Source: Patella vulgata
Lineage: Eukaryota > Mollusca > Gastropoda > Patellidae
Reading direction: 5' to 3'
Assembly (NCBI RefSeq): GCF_932274485.2
Contig: NC_065882.2
Span: 82,548,767-82,612,766, forward strand
Length of the DNA: 64,000 nucleotides
The notes beneath the pieces are model-generated. The model ran no database searches. It was given only the letters and a program-made list of their open reading frames with translations, and was not told the origin of the DNA. How positions within the stretch are numbered: the stretch's first letter is position 1; each line of letters starts with the position of its first letter. A program made the position numbers and the translations under genes. This document shows positions 11,760-21,741 of the stretch, piece by piece.

Positions 11760-12892
11760 AGAGTATCATTATTTACAATATAAATCAATATAATTAATAA
11801 AATTAGGTATAGCAATTTACAATGTATATAAAATTAGGCGTAATTAATATAATTTTACACTTTTTTTAATTAGGTATAATTATTTACAATGTATATAGAA
11901 TTTGGTGCAATTGATATAAGTATTACAATTAGGTATAATTATTTACCATGTATATAAAATTAGGAGTAATTAATATAATTTTTATTCGTTTTAATTAGGT
12001 ATAATTATTTACAATGCATATAAAATGCAATTGATATAATTATTACAATTAGGTATAATTATTTACCATATATATAAAATTAGATTTAATTAATATAATT
12101 GTTATATATTTTGATTAGGTGTAATTAATATAATTATTACACTTTTTAATTAGGTATAATTATTTACAATGTATTTGAAATTAGCTGTAATTAATATAAT
12201 TATTATTCGTTTTAATTAGGTGTAATTAATATATTTATTACACGTTTTAATTAGGTATAATTATTTACAATGTATATAAATTAGGTGAAATTAATATATT
12301 TATTATTCGTTTTAATTAGGTGTAATTGATATAATTATTATTCGTTTTAATTAGGTGTAATTAATATAATTATTATACGTTTTAATTAGGTATAATTATT
12401 TACAATGTATATAAATTAGGTGAAATTAATATATTTATTATTCGTTTTAATTAGGTATAATTGATATAATTATTATTCGTTTTAATTAGGTGTAATTAAT
12501 ATAATTATTATACGTTTTAATTAGGTATAATTATTTACAATGTATATAAATTAGGTGAAATTAATATAATTATTATTCGTTTTGATTAGGTGTAATTAAT
12601 ATAATTATTATACGTTTTAATTAGGTATAATTATTTACAATGTATATAAATTAGGTGAAATTAATATAATTATTATTCGTTTTAATTAGGTGTAATTGAT
12701 ATAATTATTATTCGTTTTAATTAGGTGTAATTAATATAATTATTATACGTTTTAATTAAGTGTAATTAATATAATTATTATACGTTTTAATTAGGTGTAA
12801 TTGATATAATTATTATACGTTTTAATTAGGTGTAAGTAATATAATTATTATACGTTTTAATTAGGTGTAATTGATATAATTATTATACAAAT
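11760..12892. repeat. AT-rich minisatellite with higher-order units
   Basis: Built from TTTTAATTAGGTGTAATTAA tataattattattcg modules, alternating with a second module 'ttatttacaatgtatataaa'. The two form larger units that are repeated with homogenisation toward the right end. About 1.1 kb, over 75% AT. Confidence 0.9.
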
Positions 12893-13514
12893 TAAACAGT
12901 TCTATTTAATAATCCATATATACATATATTGTAGGGCGAACATTGACGCCATGGATGTCACATTCAAGTATACAAAATATATTTTTAAAGAAAAATAATA
13001 ACCTGATATCAGCCATAACAGAATATTTTCTTAATATCGATTTCGAGACAAAGCAACATTTTATGCATCTAGTTATGGGTGGTATAACTGTAAATGATAG
13101 ATTTCTGTACATTTCTAAGATAAATATACCGATATACGACAAAATTTTGAAGGCAATTACCGGAAGTTTGAAAATAAATAAGCGTTTTTTATTTGTATCC
13201 GCTAAGCTCGAGTCTAAAGATTATTTGACCTACTTGTTTGTTCTAATCTTCTAAGAAAAACAGATCAGCTGCTCAATTTTGTTTAATTTAAATAATGGAC
13301 ATTAGATTTCATCGTCTGTCATATTGACTCATTCAACACCTTCATTAAATTTAATTATCTCTAATATCGCCATCATGTACTAGGATCCGTTGTCCGGTGG
13401 TAACATTATATCATAAAAACTAGTTTAGTATATAATCAACCTAACGAGCCTCTGTAAGCAATTAATGCACTTATATGTGGAGTTAGTGTTTTGCCTAATT
13501 GACTTTGTTTGAAT
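12893..13514. other. Region downstream of the lectin-receptor tail exon
   Basis: Contains overlapping open frames on both strands (12943-13254 + and 12906-13142 -). Neither matches a family I know. On the lectin-gene strand this is 3' flank or 3' UTR. No function proposed. Confidence 0.3.
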
Positions 13515-13926
13515 CTAAAGTGGTGTATATGCATGCTGTGTGGTATCTGGTATGGGATCTAATGTATCATACATGTTTCTTGTATTGTCTTCTGTATTAA
13601 ACGACTGGTTTTCATAGTCTACATTACGTGTATTAGTAGGAATATTCTGATATCCAGTGGTTAATGTATCATCTGTTGTGGAACTAATTGGGTTTAAATA
13701 GTCCCCATTACGTGTATTAGTTGGAATATTCTGATATCCAGTGGTTAATGTATCATCTGTTGTAGAACTAATTGGGTATAAATAGTCCCCATTACGTGTA
13801 TTAGTTGGAATATTCTGATATCCAGTGGTTAATGTATCATCTGATGTAGAACTAGTAGGGTTTAAATCTGTATTACTGTAAACATAATCAGGATCATTTT
13901 CTGTCTTCCGTTGACTTGATTGGCGT
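13515..13926 (-). CDS. Tyrosine-rich cytoplasmic-tail exon with three 28-residue repeats
   Basis: Terminal exon of the lectin-receptor-like gene (acceptor AG at 13927-13928, stop TAG at 13515-13517). It begins with a basic juxtamembrane-like stretch RRQSSQRKTEND and then DPDYVYSN. Three units of 84 bp follow, each encoding DDTLTTGYQNIPTNTRN plus a DYL/DYE segment, and then NMYDTLDP. There are five YxN motifs (YSN, YQN three times, YEN), the form bound by Grb2-type SH2 domains when phosphorylated. The units differ at only a few bases, so expansion or homogenisation is recent. That it is a cytoplasmic tail is inferred from composition and position; no transmembrane segment was found next to it. 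Confidence 0.6.
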
Positions 13927-14049
13927 CTGAAATATATGTTAATGACACATTAGAATGTAATAAAAGGAACCCGGAATTACACAGTTATGGTTATAATTGT
14001 TCTTCCTGTACAATAAAAATATTATTTATGGGTCAATATAAATGATTAT

Positions 14050-14345
14050 TAATGTCTTTATCTTACCGTCAAAAGTAGGGCTTCTGATATCCAATATTTA
14101 AGACAAAATTACAATTTCAAAATTGGCACACGAATGCTTTCGAGAGTCAGGTGTATGAAGCGACTCGATGAACGAGACAAACATAGCCCATGTAGGAGAA
14201 TTCTACCGGCATAAACTGAAATAAAAACTAGACGCCAAAGATTGCCATTCAATTTAGACTCTTCGCGTATTTTGCCGAATAATACTCAAAATAGACGAAA
14301 ATTTGGCTAAAAGCATGTTAATGTAACGTGAGTGTATGTAAAGTT
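14050..14345. repeat. Interspersed repeat R1, copy 1
   Basis: Matches 27415-27700 and 58045-58250: 'gatatccaatatttaagaca', 'gaatgctttcgag', 'gaagcgactcgatgaacgag', 'agacgccaaag.ttgccatt'. Non-coding, class unknown, inside the lectin-gene intron. Confidence 0.7.
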
Positions 14346-14724
14346 ATTTACACCATATTTTAAACATTGTTATTGCAATTTATAATCAATTACGTGAACA
14401 GACTTAATTCAACGACAGTCGCACCTGATTAATCCATTCTACATGAATTTCCTTTATCTATTATTTTATCGTCTGTGTTCCAGCCATGTGTAATTACTTC
14501 TGCGTTGTCTTATGCATTACAAATTGCGCTCGAAACAATTATATCCGCAGAATACACGATTTTGTCCGCAAGATTAGGTACACCGGTCAGCTAGCTCCCA
14601 GACTATTGATGTCCATTTTAATTCCAGTGTTAAGATTAAATTAAGTGTATGTTATGTTGTTTTATTGGTGTTACATCTTAATGCTGGTTAACGTCAAGGT
14701 AATATTAGCACCAAGGTCAAATGT

Positions 14725-15092
14725 CTCGCTTCAGATGTTATATGTTGTATTATACTAGTAAATATTGTAGTTGATGTTATATGTTGTATTATACCAGTAA
14801 ATATTGTTGATGATGTTATATGTTGTATTGTAGATGATGTTATATGTTGTATTGTAGCTGATGTTATATGTTGTATTATACTAGTAAATATTGTTGATGA
14901 TGTTATATGTTGTATTTTATACCAGTAGATGATGTTATATGTCGTATTTTACCAGTAAATATTGTAGATGATGTTATATGTTGTATTTGATACGAGTAAG
15001 TATAGTAGATGGCGTTATATGTTGTATTATACCAGTAAATATTGTAGATGATGTTATATGTCATATTGTACCAGTGATGTTATATATCATAT
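14725..15092. repeat. Minisatellite next to the lectin exon
   Basis: Irregular units based on GATGTTATATGTTGTATTAT followed by accagtaaatattgta, lengths about 22-37 bp, right up to the splice donor of the second lectin exon. Part of the motif (accagtaaatatt) also occurs inside the exon end, so the array seems to have started from, or run into, the exon border. Confidence 0.85.
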
Positions 15093-15699
15093 CTTACCAG
15101 TAAATATTTAAACTTCACACAGCGTAGCCACCTCATTATTAACACTGACAAAAACAGTTCTAGCTGATAAAGATTGTTGTTGATTACAGCTTTCTATATT
15201 ATATATAGACTGGTTTGTTGGTGGTGTATTTCTATAACATGATGTAGATGAATTAAATCCCGACTCATCACACTGATCACCAGAACTTATCTTTATCTCA
15301 AACCCACTTAGTCTTTCTTCATCTGTCAAATATAAAATATTCTTTATAACATCTTTTTCCAACTTCCAAACCAAAACCATTGTCAGAGATGTTATGTAGT
15401 ACGTTGTGTAACAATTTATATAGTTAGACAACATAACGAATTGATCGTATATTTGGGCGTCAATGGAACAAGAAGTTTGAAAATTTTTAGAATCACTTTT
15501 ATGACGATAGAGGACTGGTTTCAATTATCTTTTGAGTACGGGAGCCATAGAATTGGACACTTATTCTTCCCCGTGTTATTCCAGCATGAACTTTAATATA
15601 TTATGTAACTGGGAATGGTAAAAACTAGGTAGATTAAATCAAAACTGAGATTTTCACTAATCCATCTTTACTAACGGGGCCTTTATATATAAATTGTAT

Positions 15700-16030
15700 C
15701 ATAATTTATCCAATAATTCTTTGTCTGCGATATCACCTCGGTGGAAGCGGACGTAAAATACAACTAACAAACAAACAACAACATCCAATAATTCATAATA
15801 AAACTGACTGGATACAAGGACAAAGTAATGTGTTACAGAGAAAGGGGCTCGCAAGCCAAATCCCCACTCTCTACCGACACGGGTCGCAACGCACGGCAAA
15901 CTCTTTGCCCCATTACAGGGTTCATTTTAGTCGCCTTTTAAGACACGTAGGAAATGCGAAGGATATATTCGTATCACCCATTACATCCCAGAGGGGTAAT
16001 ATTGTTCCACGGAAACAAGATCTGAAACAT
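15700..16030 (-). repeat. Interspersed repeat R2, copy 1 (possible SINE)
   Basis: Reverse strand holds 'atccttcgcatttcctacgt', 'cttaaaaggcgactaaaa', 'gtttgccgtgcgttgcgac' and a 3' end with TTGTTGTTTGTTTGTTAG. A second copy on the + strand is at 20116-20340. It lies in the intron between the two lectin exons. Class not established. Confidence 0.6.
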
Positions 16031-17309
16031 GCCTTTTGTTAAAAGTAAATATTGTATAACAATCATTGGCTGTAGTTAGGTTCTTTAAGAATGTTTCTAA
16101 GTGATATTTGACATTAGATATGTAATCTTTGACTTGACTTGATGTATACTTACATCCTTCTCTATTAAATAGTTTGATGCTGTCAATATTATAAATCTGT
16201 TGTAGATCAACACACCACCAGCTCGGAGAACCTGTCTTTGTATGGGTACATGACATGGTGCCACCCCATACCTGGCTGACGTTACCATCTACAGCATGAG
16301 ATGGTAAAGATCTAGGGTCCCCAACATATTCAGTATAGGTTGAACTTTGGTTGGTTGGTTTATTATAAGCCACGTTAGTAACTTGTAAATATATCATATT
16401 TATTATAATGAATGTCTACGTGTCTTATTTTAAAGTGACCATCCCGCTTTTAACAGGGTCTCAGAAATAAAAGTCAGTGTACGTATGAAATTTAAACGCC
16501 AAAATATGGCGGAATGGTATATTTACTTTGTCGTTCCCTTATAGGTCTATACAGTGATAACAAAAGGTAAATTTCACATACAGTTTATTTTTATAAAATA
16601 AAAGTCTGTTTTTTTTTCTAGACGCCGTATAATACAACTTGGAACACCGGTCTCCAAAAGTTGTTTGAAAATGTATCCCGTATATTGAGTTAGATGTTCG
16701 GCCCTGAGGTAGAGAATTTTAACACAAAATTAAGCAGTTTTATGATCCAAAAAAGTAATCGAGATTGGCCCTTTAGATAGTAATGTATATTTACCAGTAA
16801 AATCAAAACTGCACCCAGTATTTTTCTAACGGTTGTATTAGATCATTTGATCAAACTTTCGGCGTCCAGTCACACTGAGTAAAATGCACAAGTTCTTGGG
16901 TATTTATTATCTTTAACTAGTTTAGGCTATTCATAGACCAGCTCGTTATCTAAATCTTACAAAATGTATCTTTAACGAAAAAACAACAACAAATAATACC
17001 TGTACAAACATCACATGACCTCATACAATTCTGTCTATTTACGTCATCTATAGGATATTTGGTGGTATCACATGGCTGACAGTCGCTGCTGATATCTTTA
17101 CAGACATCTAATGCTGTTAACAAAAGTGTGAATAAATTCTGTCATTGTTTAGGTATTACTGTAGATTTATTATCAATGATAAATAAATGCTTGTTATTAA
17201 CTTGGACTTTGATAAGACTTATATCAAACTATTATAAATGCTTGTTATTAACTTGGGCTTTGATAAGATTTATATCAAACTATTATAAAGTCTATCTTAA
17301 TGAATAAGT

Positions 17310-17795
17310 TCAATATGATGCTATTCATATACTTACTTAATATAGTGATGCTATATATATACTTACCTAATATAGTTTTGCTATACATATACTTACCTAA
17401 TATAGTGTTGCTATACATATACTTACCTAATATAGTGATGCTATACATATACTTACCAAATATAGTGTTGCTATACATATACTTACCTAATATAGTGGTA
17501 CTATACATATACTTACCTAATATAGTGGTGCTATTCATATACTTACCTAATATAGTGTTTCTAACATATACTTACCTAATATAGTGATGCTATACATATA
17601 CTTACCTAATATAGTGATGCTATACATATACTTACCTAATATAGTGATGCTATACATATACTTATCTAATATAGTGTTGCTATACATATACTTACCTAAT
17701 ATAGTGATGATATACATATACTTACCTAATATAGTGTTGCTATACATATACTTACCTAATATAGTGATGCTATACATATACTTACCTAATATAGT
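17310..17795 (-). repeat. 30-bp minisatellite repeating a 5' splice-site motif
   Basis: Sixteen 30-bp units. On the minus (sense) strand each reads ATTAGGTAAGTATATGTATA plus gcatcactat. Fifteen of the sixteen keep GTAAGT and most the full AGGTAAGTAT, close to the ideal U1 snRNA target. It lies in the intron between the signal-peptide exon and the Cys-rich exon. The unit length is divisible by three, so open frames run through both strands; these are not genes. Confidence 0.95.
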
Positions 17796-18469
17796 GTGTA
17801 TTACAGTTGTTAAAATTATAACTTTGGACAAATGAGGGAAAATCATATTGTATCTTCACCCTGACAAAAATTATAAATGCGTATAATGATAAAAAAAAGC
17901 ACCAGTGCCCCCCCCCCCCCCCATTTGTAAGCATTTTTAAAATGATTTTCATCATAAGGGGACTGGTGTGGTTGCTACGCTGATTTGAAGAATGCCAACA
18001 TTTGAAGTAGTGGTTATGGCATCGACAAACATCTGGGTCTCCCTTTCTCCTCGGTCATATTATACATGTTCGGTCTGTAATATTATAAAATTATACAATC
18101 GTGTTCGCACACATAACGCCATAGCTAGCTTTATATTTATAAGTTGACTGAATGGAATTTTTTAGTAATTATATTTTTAGTGTAATTACGACTTGGAATA
18201 GCCGGACTCTATACAGGACCTATTTTTGTTGCATTTCATTTTATTGTTGAAAACCTTTAAACTGATATTTATTTTCAAATTTGGTATGAAGCTTTGAGAT
18301 AATGAAAGGACGAAACCAACCGATCTACATAGTTCTGTAACCCTCTGTTATGGAGTTATCCTTTCCTCTTTCTAGAATACGATATATTTTTTGAGAAGCA
18401 TTTTGAGGTAATAATAGGACGAAATATATCGATATTCAGAATTCCACAACCGTACATCATCTTTTACCA

Positions 18470-18690
18470 AATGACTACAGTCTATAATGGTTTTTACCAA
18501 AAGGCTACAGTCTATAATGGTTTTTACCAAAAGGCTACGGTCTATAATGGTTTTTACCAAAAGGCTACGGTCTATAATGGTTTTAATGGTTTTTACCAAA
18601 AGGCTACGGTCTATAATGGTTTTAATGGTTTTACCAAAAGGCTACGGTCTAGAATGGTTTTTACCAAATGGCGATGTTTAGCATTATAAA
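18470..18690. repeat. 30-bp minisatellite
   Basis: Units of CTATAATGGTTTTTACCAAA aggctacggt, about seven copies, two of them with an extra partial piece (ttttaatgg). Intronic in the lectin gene. Confidence 0.9.
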
Positions 18691-18939
18691 TATTCACTGT
18701 TCTGCTACCTTCCATTCCAGAATTACCGTCCTTTTCGGAAACAATATGAACACGATAGAGGTCCAACTTCTAGAAGGCATATCAAATTTGGTCAAAATAC
18801 CACTCTCCTGTGTGGCTATCGTTATTTGTGGGTGAGATTAAAATGTTAGGATTACGCCTACCATAAGCTTACAATTCAGAAATTTGGTAACGCAAGTGAA
18901 TTAATTGGAAGAATCCTGACATGTTTAAAATCTAATTGA

Positions 18940-19180
18940 AGATTAAGCTCAGATTATAACTAACGATCAAAAACTAACAGTAATTGAATTGTTAGTATCC
19001 TAACATTAAACTGACTTTCTATTTACGCTAGAAAACAGTCGTTAGATTTACATTAGATAACTAACGTCTTTTTACGTTAGAAAACTAACTGTAAATCTAA
19101 CGTTAGATTTACGTTTCAAAACTAAACATAAACTAACGGTTACGTTCCATTAACGTTCAGTTTATAACTAATAACATTTA
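18940..19180. repeat. CTAAC/GTTAG-rich palindromic patch
   Basis: Many inverted short motifs (CTAACG, CGTTAG, TAACGTTA) form overlapping potential hairpins, for example 'ctaactgtaaatctaacg' followed by 'ttagatttacg'. Could be a decayed MITE or repeat; no ends identified. Confidence 0.4.
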
Positions 19181-20115
19181 TCACATTTTTATGTTTGAAT
19201 ACCAACTATTTATCAATTGTTAGAATGTACACACACTGGTATGGTTATTTAATCCACAAGTATTCAAATCGATAAAAAAGTTACAAAATCGTAAAAAAAT
19301 AAACGTTATTATCGGACGCTAACCAAAATGACGTAAACTTTACGTAAGAGTAATGATAAATGTTAACTAGGTTATTATACAATAGCCATGTCCTGGGATC
19401 ATTGTGACCCAGGACGCAACATAGCACGGGATAGGGGGGGGGGGCTTTAGTTTGTAAATCTGACCATCATCTCTTTCCAGGGAAACATGATTTGAAACCA
19501 AGTCTGATGTATGCATGGCGGAATAATTATTGTTGAATCTTGAAGCGAGTCCTTATTTCGATTTGGTTGTTATTCTACGCCTAAATAGAAACAACGAATA
19601 AAGTCGGTGTATTTACGATGTACTCTCCATTTGCTAATTTCTATATAACCCTTTAGGAAATACTATAATATAATTTTACGACTTACCTGCGGTAATACTA
19701 ATACAGAGAAACCCGTGGATTTTATACAAATATGATCTTAAAGAAGGAAGTATATTACAATATAATTATATAGGACATTGGATCTTCTTTAACATTATAA
19801 TGTTTATAATAACGATATGCAGTTGGTTTTACGCTGCAGTGAACACAACACTCATAAAATATAATTATTTCTGTAATAAAATAGTGTAAACGAATTCTGC
19901 CTAGCTACAGGACAAAAAAGGTTATTACTCTCACACTTCAACGTAAAATAGACCAGCGTCTTGAAAGCTGGATAAACAGCAAAAAACGGATGTTCTATTT
20001 CCTAAGTTCAGTATGGACAACCACCACCATGCACATCTGTCACACAAATATAGGGTTTGTTTAGAAGTGGCTAATATTGAAAATTATAGGTGGATAAACA
20101 TCGAAACATACGCTC

Positions 20116-20340
20116 CTACCAATACCTCGTCGTCCCCTCTACCCCCTTGGGGTGTAGGGGGTGATAAGAGTAAATCCTTCGTATGGCCTGTGTGTCGTAA
20201 AAGGCGACAGAAGGAATCTCTGTAAGGTAGCAAAGTGTTTGCCGTGAGTTGCGATCTGTGTTGGTGGAGAGTGTAATCCTGGTAATTGGGTGGAGATTTG
20301 GCTTGTGTGCCTTTTCTCTTCAACACATTAATTAGGCACA
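20116..20340 (+). repeat. Interspersed repeat R2, copy 2
   Basis: Shares with 15700-16030 the blocks 'aaatccttcgtatggcctgt', 'cgtaaaaggcgacag', 'gtttgccgtgagttgcga' and 'ggagatttggctt'. No coding. Confidence 0.6.
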
Positions 20341-20725
20341 TACTTGGCTCTGAATGAAGTAATTTGAATTAAATTTTCAATATTTTCATTTTACATTATC
20401 TATTTTTGATGAGCTATTATAACAAGAATGGTCAGCTCTTTATCTAAATCTTACATAATGCATCTTTAATCCTATGTAGGTTATATTTCAACGTATGACA
20501 CGCCTGTTTCTATATCTTCAATTAAAAACACTTATATGGATATACTACTTCTGAATTTTATTAACAGGCTACGTCTCGATACACATACAGATATCGTTAT
20601 CAAGCAAATAATGATATTTAACAAACATGTGGTGCAATATTTAGATAACAATCGGAAACCATATAACAGATTAATCATTAATAAGGAATTAACAAGATGA
20701 GAGAAGTAATTAACTGACAACTTAA

Positions 20726-21453
20726 AGGACAATATTAGTGCCAGTCATTATCACATATGTGATAGAACTGGTTAAACACGTTCCAAATATTATTTTATCA
20801 CAGAGATCACTGCTACGATAGATGAGTAATCAATGTTTCAACAATAGGAAGTGACGAACGCAAAAGGAAAACACGAGTTATCCCTCTATTATAACTGACT
20901 GAAGTGATGGGTGATAACAGATACATGGGCGAATTTGTGCTCACTAAAAATTCCTTCGAAGACCAAAAGTTGTTATATGAGACTGTAAGAGTATATCTGA
21001 CAATTCAAAAAAGTAATTGAATGTCATTAGATAAGAGAACACGAGAAAAATAGAAACAGTCGTACATTCACGGGTGTTTATTCATTCTTTACTTATAAAA
21101 ACATGGTAATGCACGGACTTTTTCTATTTTTCTTTCATGTTCTCTTATCTAGTGACAGTCAATTTTGTTTATGAATTGTCAGATATCCTTTCACAGTCCC
21201 ATACAACAACTTTTGGTCTTCGAAGGAATTATTAGTGAGCAGAAATTCGCCCATGTATCTGTTATCACCCGTCAATTCAGTCAGTTATAATATAGGGATA
21301 ACTCGTGTTTTCCCTTTCCGTTCGTCACTTCCTATTGTTGAAACATTGATTACTCATCTATCGTAGCAGTGATCTCTGTGATAAAATAATATTTGGAACG
21401 TGTTTAACCAGTTCTATCACATATGTGATAATGACTGGCACCAATATTGTCCT
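20726..21453. mobile_element. Foldback element with TTAA target duplication
   Basis: A 728-bp near-palindrome flanked by TTAA at 20722-20725 and 21454-21457. Arms of about 340 bp start AGGACAATATTAGTGCCAGT and are roughly 90% matched over their length, with a loop near 21065-21110. TTAA duplication fits piggyBac or Kolobok superfamilies; the AGGACAAT-type start resembles Kolobok-like MITEs. A single-arm copy lies at 41452-41660. No coding. It is just downstream of the methyltransferase 1 stop. Confidence 0.9.
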
Positions 21454-21741
21454 TTAATGGATAACATTCACTAGGTTTACAACTGCAACGTTTCAATGAG
21501 GATACTCTCACTGTTATCAAGCAATGATACAATGTAACAGTTTACAGAAGGTTATATACAAATAGTTAACAATCAACTAATTAACAGACGGAAGACATTC
21601 AAAGTTAAACAGCATACCATTAAAATCAATAAGAAACCCTTATATACAATATACAAGTGGATAACAATTACAAAGGATTAACCAGATGTAATGTATTGAT
21701 AACAATTAGATAACAATGTATTGATATCTTTATTGATACAG

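Larger units (their letters stand above)
13515..19737 (-). pseudogene. F-type lectin receptor-like gene, apparently interrupted
   Basis: Pieces in transcription order: a signal-peptide-like exon (about 19737-19685, ending KIHGFLCISITA, donor gtaagt); a Cys-rich exon (about 17106-16998: DVCKDISSDCQPCD, then QNCMRSCDVC, ShKT-like spacing); lectin exon 1 (16381-16154: NVAYNKP, HAVDGN, SCTHTKTGSPSWWCVDL, LFNREG); lectin exon 2 (15322-15098: EERLSGFEIKI, TLCEV); and a tail exon (13926-13515). The first four join in phase. The lectin domain would bind fucosylated glycans outside the cell. Oddities: no in-frame ATG before the signal peptide (a TAA lies upstream), TAA at 15108-15110 inside the last lectin strand just before a good donor, and no transmembrane exon found between 13927 and 15097. 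Either a decaying receptor gene or a short secreted lectin with a separate tail relic. Confidence 0.65.

Noticed and set aside
13927-15097. Expected transmembrane exon of the lectin receptor
   Set aside because: I translated the plausible acceptor-donor intervals on the minus strand and saw no 20-residue hydrophobic run; not reported as a feature.
17275-17846. Long open frames on both strands with a 10-residue repeat (ILGKYMYS / LYIYLPNIV)
   Set aside because: Produced by a 30-bp minisatellite whose unit is a multiple of three; both strands are open, no start context or family.
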